Notes under the pieces: model-generated
What the model was told of the DNA's origin: nothing
What the model saw: the letters and a program-made list of their open reading frames with translations, nothing else
Databases searched by the model: none
Position numbers and translations under genes: made by a program
In this document: piece by piece, positions 1 through 8,649 of the stretch
Layout: each line of letters starts with the position of its first letter
Position numbering within the stretch: the first letter of the stretch is position 1
Assembly: GCA_031253995.1 (NCBI GenBank)
Contig: JAIRVG010000107.1
Location: forward strand, 1 to 64,000
From: Paucimonas sp.
GTDB lineage: Bacteria > Pseudomonadota > Gammaproteobacteria > Pseudomonadales > Pseudomonadaceae
Direction of reading: 5' to 3'
DNA: 64,000 bases

Positions 1-32
1 GCTTCTCCATGTGAGAGTAGGTCATCGTCAAG
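1..32 (+). rRNA. rrf: 5S ribosomal RNA, 3' end only
   Basis: The first 32 bases match the end of Pseudomonas 5S rRNA as I remember it: the CATGTGAGAGTAGGTCATCG stretch followed by TCAAG, which closes the molecule's terminal stem. The rest of the gene lies before the window. This places the window just downstream of an rrn operon. Confidence 0.85.
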
Positions 33-43
33 ATTAAATTCCG

Positions 44-79
44 AAACCCCTATCTGCGTATGCAGGTAGGGGTTTTGTC
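44..79 (+). terminator. rho-independent terminator of the rRNA operon
   Basis: AAACCCCTATCTGC (44-57) pairs with GCAGGTAGGGGTTT (62-75) with one mismatch around a 4-base loop, and T-rich sequence follows. It lies 12 nt after the 5S end, as expected for an rrn operon terminator. Confidence 0.85.
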
Positions 80-135
80 TTTTCCGGGCCGAAAAGATCG
101 AAAGAAAATCGCGGGGCCAAGCCCCGCGAACAGGC

Positions 136-435
136 TTACACGAATGCCTGGGGTGCAACGCCCCGTGGCAGGCGGCAGCGATCAGGACGGGCCGCCAGGC
201 GTACGCGCCAGTTGGCCTTGAAGCAGAACGGAGCGGCCTTCACCTGGCTCGCCTGGCGCTGCTTGCGCAGTTCTGCCAGCGACGGCGCCTTCTTTACCGG
301 CGCGCTTTCGACCTTGGCCAGCGAACGTTGGCAAGACTTGCAATCCACTTCGGCCTCTACTGCGGAAGTGCTCAGGTTGTTGCCGACGCGACCACAGGCG
401 ACGCTGTCGCCGTTCGATGAGTAATGCATTACCAA
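136..435 (-). CDS. small conserved-type hypothetical protein
   Basis: This 99-residue protein has an N-terminal part (about residues 1-45) with three cysteines, two of them in a CKSC pair. A lysine/alanine/glutamine-rich middle (45-65) and a basic C-terminus follow. I do not recognise a family; the CxxC pair could bind metal, but only two cysteines are close enough. The start is uncertain. A TTG at 435 sits 10 nt after GGAG, while an in-frame ATG at 429 is 16 nt from it, so the TTG start is better placed. The gene stands alone between the rRNA terminator and the sigma-factor gene. Strand and frame are supported by the absence of a better alternative and by the ribosome site. Confidence 0.6.
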   Translation of the reverse strand: MVMHYSSNGDSVACGRVGNNLSTSAVEAEVDCKSCQRSLAKVESAPVKKAPSLAELRKQRQASQVKAAPFCFKANWRVRLAARPDRCRLPRGVAPQAFV

Positions 436-558
436 AACTGTAAATCTCCACTGGTGAACAAAAAGCCGCGTATTTTCTCACAGCTCGGCGACCAGGTGCC
501 GCGTCCCGTCGGTCAGTACTTATCTTGTAGCAATTGCCATCGGTCCAGACGCCCAGAT

Positions 559-576
559 AGAATTGATAGCAATTCT
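559..576 (+). promoter_or_regulatory. possible Fur-type operator upstream of the first ECF sigma gene
   Basis: AGAATTG-ATAG-CAATTCT is a perfect 7-bp inverted repeat 41 bp before the sigma-factor start. FecI-type sigma genes are normally repressed by Fur, and an A/T-rich palindrome here fits that. The match to the 19-bp Fur consensus is only partial because the arms are longer and the spacer shorter, so the assignment is inference. Confidence 0.35.
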
Positions 577-616
577 TAATTACATCCAGCCAACCAAGGC
601 CGGTGTCCAGGTCCCT

Positions 617-1120
617 ATGTCGTCGACCGATCGCGCACCTCATCTGCATATCGAATCCCTCTACTGTGAACACCATGGCTGGCTGCACGGTTGGCTCAAC
701 CGCAAGCTGGGCAACGCCAGCGATGCCGCAGACCTGGCCCACGACACCTTCATCCGCCTGTTGAGCAAGCCGAGCCGCAGCTTTGGCAGCGAGCCCCGTG
801 CATTGCTGACCCATATCGCCAAAGGCCTGGTGGTCGACCGCTGGCGGCGCCAGGATGTCGAGCGGGCCTATCTGGAAAGCATCGCCCATCTGCCGGAACC
901 GGAAGTCCCTTCGCCGGAAACCCGCTGGCTGATCCTCGAAGCCCTGTACCGTATCGACGCCATGCTTCGCGAAATGCCGGCCCGGGTACGCCAGACCTTC
1001 CTGCTCTCGCAGATCGATGGCCTGACCTACGCGCAGATCGCCGAGCAACTGGAGGTCTCGCTGATCACCGTCAAGCGCGACATGCGCGAGGCCTTCCTGG
1101 CCTGCCTGAGCGTAGCCTGA
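617..1120 (+). CDS. FecI-like ECF RNA polymerase sigma factor
   Basis: This 167-residue protein has the two-domain layout of the iron-starvation ECF sigma group. Region 2 spans about residues 12-80, with DAADLAHDTFIRLL around 36-49. Region 4 spans about 105-160, with the helix-turn-helix YAQIAEQLEVSLITVKRDM. It would direct transcription of the receptor gene downstream after a signal from the FecR-like protein. I chose the ATG at 617 because the protein then begins at the usual distance from region 2; a longer TTG start at 563 adds sequence unlike the family and would overlap the probable operator. Its stop overlaps the fecR start (ATGA at 1120). The family assignment is firm; the ligand is unknown. 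Confidence 0.92.
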   Translation: MSSTDRAPHLHIESLYCEHHGWLHGWLNRKLGNASDAADLAHDTFIRLLSKPSRSFGSEPRALLTHIAKGLVVDRWRRQDVERAYLESIAHLPEPEVPSPETRWLILEALYRIDAMLREMPARVRQTFLLSQIDGLTYAQIAEQLEVSLITVKRDMREAFLACLSVA

Positions 1121-2073
1121 TGAGTGCTCAGATCGATCCGCTGATCCTCGGTGAGGCCGCCGACTGGCTCGTACAACTGCAGTCCGGTGCCGTCACCGAA
1201 GCCGATCATCGTGCCATCCAGCTCTGGCGCAACCGCAGCCCGCAGCATGCGCAAGCCTGGCAGCGTGCCGAGGCCCTGCTGGGCGACCTGCGCGCGGTCC
1301 CCGGCAACCTGGCCAGCGATACCTTCCAGCGGCTCGACCGCAGCAAGCGCCTCGGCCGTCGTCAGGCGCTGAATCGTCTTGGCCTGTTCCTGCTGGCCGG
1401 GCCGGCGGTGTGGATGGCGTATCGCGAGCTGCCCTGGCAGCAGTGGAGCGCCGACCAGCGCACCGCCATTGGCGAGCAGAAAAACCTGACCCTGCCCGAT
1501 GGCACCCGACTGCTGATCAACACCGGCAGCGCCCTGAACATCGTGTTCAATGCCCAGGAGCGGCGGATAAGACTGCTCGAAGGCGAAGTACTGATCACCA
1601 CCGCCAAGGACCCCGCACGCTCGTTCATCGTCGAAACCCGCCACGGCACCGCCCGTGCCCTGGGTACCCGTTTCAGCGTCCGGGTCGGCGAGCAGCGCAG
1701 CCAGGTGGCGGTAACCGAAGGTGCGGTGGAAATGCTGCCGCTTCATGGCAGCCACGGCCTGATTCTCAAGGCAGGGGAGCAGAGCGCGTTCGGCAACGAC
1801 CTCACCGCAGCGGTACAACCACTGGACAGCGCGGCCCTGACCTGGGAGCACGGCATGATGGTCGCGCGCAACATGCGCCTGGCCGACCTGCTTTCCGAGC
1901 TAGGTCGCTACCGCCCTGGCGTGTTGCGTTGCCACGACGCGATCGCCGGCCTGACGGTGTCCGGCGCGTTTCCCTTGAACGACACCGACGCCAGCTTGCG
2001 CCTTCTGCAGGACACCCTGCCGATCCGCATCAGCAGCCTGACCCGCTACTGGGTCGCCATCGAACCGCGCTGA
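1120..2073 (+). CDS. FecR-like anti-sigma / sigma regulator
   Basis: This 317-residue inner-membrane protein carries signals from the outer-membrane receptor to the ECF sigma factor. Residues 10-55 form the cytoplasmic DUF4880-type anti-sigma part. One transmembrane helix lies at about 86-101. Residues 115-215 form the periplasmic FecR domain (LPDGTRLLINTGSAL...GTRFSV). The last 70 residues resemble the STN-binding end of FecR, closing with TRYWVAIEPR. The start codon overlaps the sigma stop as ATGA, so the two are translationally coupled and a 1:1 output is likely. Neighbours confirm the role: sigma gene upstream and STN-containing receptor 94 bp downstream. Confidence 0.92.
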   Translation: MSAQIDPLILGEAADWLVQLQSGAVTEADHRAIQLWRNRSPQHAQAWQRAEALLGDLRAVPGNLASDTFQRLDRSKRLGRRQALNRLGLFLLAGPAVWMAYRELPWQQWSADQRTAIGEQKNLTLPDGTRLLINTGSALNIVFNAQERRIRLLEGEVLITTAKDPARSFIVETRHGTARALGTRFSVRVGEQRSQVAVTEGAVEMLPLHGSHGLILKAGEQSAFGNDLTAAVQPLDSAALTWEHGMMVARNMRLADLLSELGRYRPGVLRCHDAIAGLTVSGAFPLNDTDASLRLLQDTLPIRISSLTRYWVAIEPR

Positions 2074-2166
2074 TTCGAAAAAAACGCGATTCCCCTGATA
2101 CCTTTTTCCATCTCCTTCGGTGAGGAAGTGAATCCTCACTTTTCTTCACGCCGACAGGAGCCACGA

Positions 2167-4605
2167 ATGACGTCCAGGCCGTTGCAGTCCGTTTCCCGAA
2201 TCAGCCCTCCACGCCTTGCCATGCAGGCGCTGAGCCTGGCCGTCGCCCTGGTAGTGTCGCTGCCGATGCACGCTGCCCTGGCCGCCGAGACGGTGCAGAA
2301 CAGCGCCGCTCGCAGCTACGACATCGCCCCCGGCCCACTGGGAGACGTGCTCGCCCAGTTCGCGGCGCTGTCCGGTGTGCCGCTGTCGTTCGATGCCAGG
2401 CTGCTCAATGATCGCCGCAGCCCGGGACTGCGCGGCAGCTACACGGCGCAAAGTGGTTTCGCCGTGCTGCTCCAGGGCAGTGGCTACACCCTGCAGAGCG
2501 CGGGTGACAACGGCTATACCCTGGCGCCGGCGGCCAGTGGCGATGCCCTGGAACTGGGCGCCACCAACATCGATGCCAGCGCCATCGGCGCGGCCGGCGA
2601 GACCTATGGCGGTGGCCAGGTGGCCCGCACCGCGCGCCTGGGCGTGCTGGGCAACCGCTCGATCAACGATGTGCCCTTCAGCGTCGTCAGCTACACCTCC
2701 AAGGCCATCGCTGACCAACAAGCCCGGACCGTCGGCGATGTACTGCTGAACGATGCCGCAGTGCGCCAGTCGGCGGGCTTCGGTAACTTCTCCCAGGTCT
2801 TCACCATTCGCGGTCTGCCACTGCAAAGCGACGACCTCGCCTTCAACGGCCTGTACGGAATACTGCCGCGGCAGATCGTCAATACCGAGGCAGTGGAGCG
2901 GGTCGAGTTGTTCAAGGGCCCCAACGCCTTCCTCAATGGTGTCGCGCCACAGGGCAGCGGTATCGGCGGCAGCGTCAACCTGGTGCCCAAGCGTGCCGAA
3001 GACACCCCGACCCGCAGTGTCACCCTCGATTACACCAGCGACACCCAGGTCGGCGGTCACCTCGACCTCGGCCAGCGCTTCGGCGAGGACAACCGTTTCG
3101 GCGCGCGCATCAACCTGGCGCAGCGCGGCGGCGACACTGCCATCGACGATGAGCACAAGCGCACTTCGCTGATTGCCGTGGGCCTCGACTACCGTGGCGA
3201 GCGCCTGCGCCTGTCCACCGATTTCGGCTACCAGAAACAGCGCATCGACAACGGTCGCGCGGTGGTCTACCCCACCGGCACCAAGGTCCCCGATGCGCCT
3301 TCGGCCAAGCACAACTATGCCCAGGACTGGAGCTGGTCGGAGCTGGAAGATACCTACGGCATGCTCAACGGCGAGTACGACCTCAACGATCACTGGACCG
3401 CCTACGCCGGTGTCGGTGCCAAGCACACCCGCGAGAACGGTGAATATTCCTCGGTGTATGCAGGCAACGACGGAAGCGGCAGGACGGGCTTTCTCTATCC
3501 GCCCCATGACGAAGACAACAAGAGCGCGGTCGCTGGCCTGAATGGCCGTTTCAATACCGGTGAAATCACCCACCAGGTCAACGTCGGCCTGTCCGGCATG
3601 TGGGGCGAGCAACGTTCGGCATTCGAGGCGATCCTGGTCGCCAACCGTCCGGTGGGCAACCTCTACAACCCTGTTCAGGTGCCACGTCCGACCAATACCT
3701 ATTTCGGCAGCGATATTCATGACCCGCGCATCGTCGGGAAAAATCGCATCAAGAGCGTCGCGGCTTCCGACACCCTTGGCTTCATCGACGACCGCGTGCT
3801 GTTGACCCTTGGCGTGCGTCGCCAGACCATCGAAGTGGATGCCTGGAACACCACCAGCGGCGCCCGCAATGCCAACTACGAGGAGTCCATCACGACGCCG
3901 GTCTACGGCCTGGTGATCAAGCCTTGGGAGCATGTGTCGTTCTACGCCAACCGAATCGAAGGCCTCGCCCAGGGTCCGACCGCGCCGTCCAGCGCGAGCA
4001 ACCGCGACGAAGTCTTCCCACCCAAGCGCAGCAAGCAGACCGAAGCCGGCGTGAAGCTGGACTGGGATAGCTACGGCGCGACCTTCGGCGCATACCGCAT
4101 CGAGCAACCGAACAACTCCACCAACAACAACGTGTTCAGTGTCGATGGCGAGCAGATCAACAAGGGGGTCGAGCTGAACCTGTTCGGCGAGCCGGTGGAG
4201 GGCCTGCGGGTGCTGGCCGGTGCCACCTGGATGGATACCGAGCAGAAGAAAACCTCGGGCGGTGCCACCGATGGCAACCGCGCGGCCGGCGTGCCGCGCT
4301 TCCAGTTCAACCTGGGCGCGGACTGGGATGTACCGGGGATCGAAGGTGCTGCCCTCAGCGGCCGGTTGCTGCGTACTGGCGGTGAGTACGTGAATGCCAC
4401 CAATACCCTGAGCATCCCCGCTTGGACTCGCGTCGACCTCGGCGCCCGTTACGGCTTCAAGGCCGACGACAAGTACATCACCCTGCGCGCCAATGTCGAG
4501 AACGTGGCGAACAAGGCGTACTGGGCCTCGGCGTCGACGGCGAACAACTACCTGACCCAGGGCGAGCCGCGCACGCTCAAGGTATCGGCGACCGTCGATT
4601 TCTGA
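2167..4605 (+). CDS. TonB-dependent siderophore receptor with N-terminal signalling domain
   Basis: This 812-residue outer-membrane receptor imports a ferric siderophore using TonB energy and also signals to the FecR-like partner. The signal peptide ends near residue 40 (HAALA-A). The secretin/TonB short N-terminal (STN) domain follows at about 48-122 (SYDIAPGPLGDVLAQFAALSG). The plug (about 160-290) contains FTIRGLPLQ and VERVELFKGPNAFLNG, and the beta-barrel ends in the typical terminal Phe (ATVDF). The ATG at 2167 has an AGGAG 7 nt upstream; an in-frame GTG at 2128 would add 13 residues before the signal peptide. Architecture resembles the FhuE/FoxA/FpvA group; the specific siderophore cannot be read from sequence. 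Confidence 0.93.
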   Translation: MTSRPLQSVSRISPPRLAMQALSLAVALVVSLPMHAALAAETVQNSAARSYDIAPGPLGDVLAQFAALSGVPLSFDARLLNDRRSPGLRGSYTAQSGFAVLLQGSGYTLQSAGDNGYTLAPAASGDALELGATNIDASAIGAAGETYGGGQVARTARLGVLGNRSINDVPFSVVSYTSKAIADQQARTVGDVLLNDAAVRQSAGFGNFSQVFTIRGLPLQSDDLAFNGLYGILPRQIVNTEAVERVELFKGPNAFLNGVAPQGSGIGGSVNLVPKRAEDTPTRSVTLDYTSDTQVGGHLDLGQRFGEDNRFGARINLAQRGGDTAIDDEHKRTSLIAVGLDYRGERLRLSTDFGYQKQRIDNGRAVVYPTGTKVPDAPSAKHNYAQDWSWSELEDTYGMLNGEYDLNDHWTAYAGVGAKHTRENGEYSSVYAGNDGSGRTGFLYPPHDEDNKSAVAGLNGRFNTGEITHQVNVGLSGMWGEQRSAFEAILVANRPVGNLYNPVQVPRPTNTYFGSDIHDPRIVGKNRIKSVAASDTLGFIDDRVLLTLGVRRQTIEVDAWNTTSGARNANYEESITTPVYGLVIKPWEHVSFYANRIEGLAQGPTAPSSASNRDEVFPPKRSKQTEAGVKLDWDSYGATFGAYRIEQPNNSTNNNVFSVDGEQINKGVELNLFGEPVEGLRVLAGATWMDTEQKKTSGGATDGNRAAGVPRFQFNLGADWDVPGIEGAALSGRLLRTGGEYVNATNTLSIPAWTRVDLGARYGFKADDKYITLRANVENVANKAYWASASTANNYLTQGEPRTLKVSATVDF

Positions 4606-4620
4606 TCCCACAGCCCCTCG

Positions 4621-4692
4621 TGGGCGGGTTCACCGGAACGCCGCGATTGCGATAGTGAATTCACCATCGCAATCGCGGGCCCCGGTGAATCA
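4621..4692. repeat. REP/BIME-like nested palindrome between convergent receptor genes
   Basis: CCGCGATTGCGAT (4641-4653) pairs perfectly with 4666-4678. The loop contains a second palindrome, GTGAATTCAC (4655-4664), and outer arms GTTCACCGG / CCGGTGAAT flank the stem. The GCGGGTTCACC and CGCGATTGCG words recur in other hairpins of this window (39697-39770). It sits between two convergent genes and probably also acts as a bidirectional terminator. Confidence 0.75.
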
Positions 4693-4706
4693 CCTGGTTT
4701 GCTGCC

Positions 4707-7097
4707 TCAGAACCCCGCACTCACCGAAGCCACCAACGAAGCCGGCTCCCCCGCGTAGTTCCCCGAGCTGGCGATGGTCTCGATGTAATCCCGGTCGGTC
4801 ACATTGCGCGCATTCAGCGACACCCGCAGCCGCTCGTTGATGTCATAGAACACACTCATGTCCAGTCGCGCATAGCCACCGGCGCTGTAGCTGTTGGCCA
4901 GGTCGCCATAGCGCTTGCCGGCGAAGTACACCCCGGCACCCGCCCCCAGTCCACGCAGCGGCCCGTCCTGCAGTTGATAGGTCGACCACAGCGAACCACT
5001 CACCACCGGCACGCCTTCCAGGCGGTTGCCTTCCTCCAGCCGGGTGTCCTTCACCAGCTTGGCATCCAGTACGGCGATATTGCCGATCAGGTTCCAGCCC
5101 TCGTGCAACTCGCCGCTGACATCCAGCTCCACCCCGCGTACCCGCTGTTCACCGGTCTGGATCGAATAGCTGCTGTCCAGCGGGTCGGTGGTGGACAGGT
5201 TTTCCCGACGGATCTCGAATGCCGAAAGGGTCGCGGCCAGGCGCTCCGGGATCAGCTCGTACTTGGCACCGACCTCGTACTGTTCGCCGGTCTCCGGGTC
5301 GAGCACGCTGCGATCACGGGTCAGGCGGTTCTGCGGCGCGAACGACGTGCTGAAGCTGGCATACAGCGCCAGGCGATCGGTCGGCTGATAGACGATGCCG
5401 GCCCGCGGCGACGTGTCGGAGGGGTTGATGTGAATGTCCTGGTAACTGCCCGTGGCGGTGTAGTTGCGGTTGCGCTGGGTGACCTGGTCCCAGCGCACCC
5501 CCAGGAGCAGTTTCCACTGTTCCGTCAGATCGATCTGATCCTGGAGGTAGACTCCGTAGCTTTCCTGGTGGAAACGTGAGTCCTCGCCGAAGCTGAACGG
5601 CCCCGGTTGCGCGCCGTATACCGGGTTCCAGATGTCGATGGAAGCAACGCTGGCACGGAGCATGGTCACCGTGCGGCGTCCTTTCACCGTCTCGACACCA
5701 CCGAGCAACTGATGGTGCAACCCGCCCGTGGCGAAGCGGGCGACGGCTTCGAACTGGGCGCTCAGGGAGTAGGCGCTTTCGTCGAAGTCGGTGGCCCGCC
5801 GTACCAGGGTGCGACCGTCAGCCTGCAGGGTGCGCTGCGAGATGTTCAGCATGGACTTGTTGGAATGGTCCCAGCGGGTGATCTGGCGCAGGGTCAGCCA
5901 ATCGTTCAGGTCATGCTCCAGGCGAAACCAGGCGGCGCTCTTGTCGCTGTCGCTGTGGGACCAGGGCTCTTCGAGAAACACCTTGTGCCGCGAGTCGACC
6001 CGGTCGCCGATCACCTGCAGCCCACGGTCGTAGGGGGCATCGGTCTCGGTGTATTCCAGGCCCATGTCGAGGCGGGTGGTGTCGTCCGGCGCCCACGACA
6101 GCGACGGGGCGAAGTGGCGTCGGTGGCTGTCGCGGAAGTGGTCGCGGAAACTGCCCTCGGTCTGGTAGGCCATGGCCAGGCTGCCCGCCAGACCCTGCTC
6201 GGCCGCCAACGGACCGCTGAGCCAGGCCTGGCCGCGCTGGTAGTCGAACGAGCCGCCCTGCAGCTTCACCTGGGCTTCCGGCACCAGGGTCGGCCGGCGG
6301 GTGACGATGTTGATCAGGCCGCCCGGATTGCCCCGGCCATACAGCACCGAGGCCGGGCCCTTGAGCACTTCCACCCGTTCCACATTGACCAGGTCGGTGA
6401 GGATTTCCGGCCGCACCGCCAGCGAGTTGGTGAGAATGCCGTCGATGGCATAGGTGGTGCCCTGGAAGCCGCGCACGATAAAGCTCTCGACGCTGCCGCC
6501 ATGGGTGTTGCCACGCTGGATGCTGCTGACGTTGCTCAGGGCGTCGGCCATGCTGTTGGCCTGCTGGTCCTCCAGCACCTGGCGCGGCACTACCTGAATC
6601 GACTGTGGGATATCGCGCAGGGCCGCGTCGGTCTTGGTCCCGACACTGCTCTGCGAGGCCCGGTAGCCCTGCAGCGCGCCGATGGCCGAGTGACGCGCGC
6701 CATGCAGGCCACTGATGGTGGTGGCGTCGAGGTGCAGTGCCGAGGACGTCGGACGCGGGCGCAGGATGTAGGTATTGCCGGTCTGCGGCAGGGCCTCCAG
6801 GTCGGTACCGCGCAGCAGTTGTTCGAAGCCCTGGCGGGTGCTCCAGTCGCCTTGCAGGCCGGGACTGCGCAACTCGCCCAGCATGGCCGGGTCGATGGGC
6901 AGGTTCACCCCCGCCCGGGCGGCGAAGGTGGCCAGGGTCTCGCTCAGCAGCCCGGCGGGAATGGCGTAGCGTTGCGTCTCTTCGGCCACGGCCAGCGGCG
7001 CGGCGAGCAGGCTGCCGCCGGTCAGCAGCGGGGCGGCGATGGCCCGGGCGAGGAGGGCGACGCGCAATCGTGACGGGGTGGGGACTGGCATGGGCAT
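4707..7097 (-). CDS. TonB-dependent siderophore receptor with N-terminal signalling domain
   Basis: This 796-residue receptor is the partner of the FecI/FecR pair just upstream. A signal peptide of about 38 residues ends at PLAVA-EE. The STN domain spans about 42-115 (QRYAIPAGLLSETLATFAARAG). The plug carries DIPQSIQVVPRQVLEDQQ, VRGFQGTTYAIDG and VERVEVLKGPASVLYGRGNPGG, the pattern of FhuA-type ferric-siderophore receptors. The barrel closes with a terminal Phe (VSAGF). The ATG at 7097 has AGGAA 7 nt upstream; the frame is open 23 codons further but that part lacks a signal-peptide look. It runs towards the other receptor gene, ending 101 bp from it. Confidence 0.93.
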   Translation of the reverse strand: MPMPVPTPSRLRVALLARAIAAPLLTGGSLLAAPLAVAEETQRYAIPAGLLSETLATFAARAGVNLPIDPAMLGELRSPGLQGDWSTRQGFEQLLRGTDLEALPQTGNTYILRPRPTSSALHLDATTISGLHGARHSAIGALQGYRASQSSVGTKTDAALRDIPQSIQVVPRQVLEDQQANSMADALSNVSSIQRGNTHGGSVESFIVRGFQGTTYAIDGILTNSLAVRPEILTDLVNVERVEVLKGPASVLYGRGNPGGLINIVTRRPTLVPEAQVKLQGGSFDYQRGQAWLSGPLAAEQGLAGSLAMAYQTEGSFRDHFRDSHRRHFAPSLSWAPDDTTRLDMGLEYTETDAPYDRGLQVIGDRVDSRHKVFLEEPWSHSDSDKSAAWFRLEHDLNDWLTLRQITRWDHSNKSMLNISQRTLQADGRTLVRRATDFDESAYSLSAQFEAVARFATGGLHHQLLGGVETVKGRRTVTMLRASVASIDIWNPVYGAQPGPFSFGEDSRFHQESYGVYLQDQIDLTEQWKLLLGVRWDQVTQRNRNYTATGSYQDIHINPSDTSPRAGIVYQPTDRLALYASFSTSFAPQNRLTRDRSVLDPETGEQYEVGAKYELIPERLAATLSAFEIRRENLSTTDPLDSSYSIQTGEQRVRGVELDVSGELHEGWNLIGNIAVLDAKLVKDTRLEEGNRLEGVPVVSGSLWSTYQLQDGPLRGLGAGAGVYFAGKRYGDLANSYSAGGYARLDMSVFYDINERLRVSLNARNVTDRDYIETIASSGNYAGEPASLVASVSAGF

Positions 7098-7173
7098 GTG
7101 GGTTTCCTGAACGCGGGAATGGACGGTTTCAGGGAGAGGACACGCAACTCCGGAAAAACCCGACACGATTTTT

Positions 7174-8112
7174 TCAGGCTGCGTCGAGGGACACCCAATA
7201 GCGCGACAGGTAGCGCACGCGCAGCGGGAAGGCCAGGGTCAGCGCCGCCAGCGCGGCATCGGTATCGGCCAGTTGGTAGGCCCCGGAAACCCGCAGGTCG
7301 GCCACCTCCGGGGCACAGCGAATCCAGCCGCGACGGTAACGCCCCAGTTCATCGAGGAAGTCCGCCAGGCGCGTGCGTTCGACCCGCAGCACGCCGTCGA
7401 TCCAGTCGATGCGGCTGACGCCCTGGGGCAGCTTGCTCACCTGGTGCACGCTCAGCGTCGCCTGCTCACCGGCGGCGATGCGCAGGCCGCCTTGCGCCGC
7501 GTCGCGCGGGGTGGCCAGGACTGCTCCTTCGAGCACCCGCAACAGATCGTGGTCGCGCTCTTGGCGCACCGCAAAGCGTGTACCCAGCGGCTGGAACACG
7601 CCACGGGCGGTCTGCAGGAGAAACGGCCGGGGATCCGCCGCCGTCCGCACGAACACCTCGCCGCGGCGCAGCACCAGGGTCCGCGCGTCGGCGTTGTAGC
7701 GGATATCCACGGCAGTGTCGGTGTCCAGGTGCAGCTCGCTGCCGTCGGCCAGGGTGATGCGGCGCTGTTCGCCGACCGCGGTGCTGGCATCCGCCATCAG
7801 GGTGTCCAGGGTGCCAGTACGCGACAGGGTCACCCCTAGCGAGCCCAACACCACCAGCGAGGTCAGCGCCTTGAGCGCGCCGCGGCGGTTCACGGCGCCC
7901 GGGCGTTGCAGGGTCGCGCGTCCGAGGGCCGGAGGGATCGACTGCACCTGGGCACTGAACCGCGCGGCCAGTTGCCAGGCCCGTTCATGCTCGGCATCGG
8001 CAGCGCGCCAGTCGGCACAGGCCTGACGCTCCTGCTCGCTGGCATCGGCTGCCTGCAGGCGCAGGAACCTGCGCGCCGCCTCACGGGCGACTTCGCGGGC
8101 GATCGCACTCAT
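7174..8112 (-). CDS. FecR-like anti-sigma / sigma regulator
   Basis: This 312-residue protein has a DUF4880-type cytoplasmic N-terminus (about 10-50, with ACADWRAADAEHERAW). A transmembrane helix lies near 80-97. The periplasmic FecR domain follows (about 110-210: ITLADGSELHLDTDTAVDI, FQPLGTRFAV), with an STN-contacting C-terminus ending RYLSRYWVSLDAA. That ending closely resembles the other FecR in this window (SLTRYWVAIEPR), so the two systems look like paralogues. The start ATG overlaps the sigma stop (ATGA at 8112-8109). The gene is followed after 76 bp by its receptor gene on the same strand. Confidence 0.92.
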   Translation of the reverse strand: MSAIAREVAREAARRFLRLQAADASEQERQACADWRAADAEHERAWQLAARFSAQVQSIPPALGRATLQRPGAVNRRGALKALTSLVVLGSLGVTLSRTGTLDTLMADASTAVGEQRRITLADGSELHLDTDTAVDIRYNADARTLVLRRGEVFVRTAADPRPFLLQTARGVFQPLGTRFAVRQERDHDLLRVLEGAVLATPRDAAQGGLRIAAGEQATLSVHQVSKLPQGVSRIDWIDGVLRVERTRLADFLDELGRYRRGWIRCAPEVADLRVSGAYQLADTDAALAALTLAFPLRVRYLSRYWVSLDAA

Positions 8113-8624
8113 GGCCAATCCTCCGCGGCCAGCACGATGCATTCCTCGTAGGCCTGCGCCAGCCAGCGCTGCACCGAGCGCACGCTGACGGCCATGATGC
8201 CGGCGATCTCCTCCTGGGTATGGCCTTCGATCTGCGCCAGCAGGAATGCCCGCCGCGCCTTTGCCGACAACCGCGCCAGTACCTGCTCCACCGCATTCAG
8301 CGCTTCGAGGATCGCCGCCTGGTGCTCGGCACTGAACGCCTCGTCTTCCGGCAGGGCCGCCAGCGCTTCCAGATACGCCTGCTCCAGCGAACGGCGGCGG
8401 TAGAGGTTGGCCAGCAGGCGCCGGGCGATGGTCGCCAGGTATGCCCGCGGCTCGCGCACGTCGGTATCAGGTCGGGGCGAGGCCAGCAGGCGGACGAAGG
8501 TGTCCTGGCTCAGGTCGGCCGCATCGCAACGGTTCTGCACGCGGCGCTGCAGCCAGCCGAGCAGCCAGGCGTGATGGCTGCGATAGAGCTGTTGCACAGG
8601 CGCGTGGTCCGTTGGTGGGGGCAT
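8109..8624 (-). CDS. FecI-like ECF RNA polymerase sigma factor
   Basis: This 171-residue ECF sigma factor has region 2 at about residues 13-85 (CDAADLSQDTFVRLLASP, then YLATIARRLLANLYRRR). Region 4 follows at about 105-165 with the helix-turn-helix THQEEIAG-type segment (TQEEIAGIMAVSVRSVQRWL). It resembles the other sigma factor of the window over its whole length. The ATG at 8624 gives the usual family length, but its ribosome site is weak; the frame is open to 8717, running through the probable Fur box, which argues against the longer form. It heads a sigma-fecR-receptor operon on the minus strand. Confidence 0.9.
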   Translation of the reverse strand: MPPPTDHAPVQQLYRSHHAWLLGWLQRRVQNRCDAADLSQDTFVRLLASPRPDTDVREPRAYLATIARRLLANLYRRRSLEQAYLEALAALPEDEAFSAEHQAAILEALNAVEQVLARLSAKARRAFLLAQIEGHTQEEIAGIMAVSVRSVQRWLAQAYEECIVLAAEDWP

Positions 8625-8649
8625 GGGATTGGGGAAGGAATCGCTATTT

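Noticed and set aside
2074..2166. Possible FecI-type promoter in the gap before the first receptor gene (GAAAAAAACGCG, and a similar GAAAAAATCG before the second)
   Set aside because: The shared A-run is suggestive, but I could not find a matching -10 element at a constant distance in both gaps.
2146..4611. 821-codon open frame antisense to the first TonB-dependent receptor gene
   Set aside because: High-GC codon bias opens mirror frames; the translation is low-complexity (Gly/Val/His/Arg runs) without domains, while the opposite strand encodes a clear receptor.
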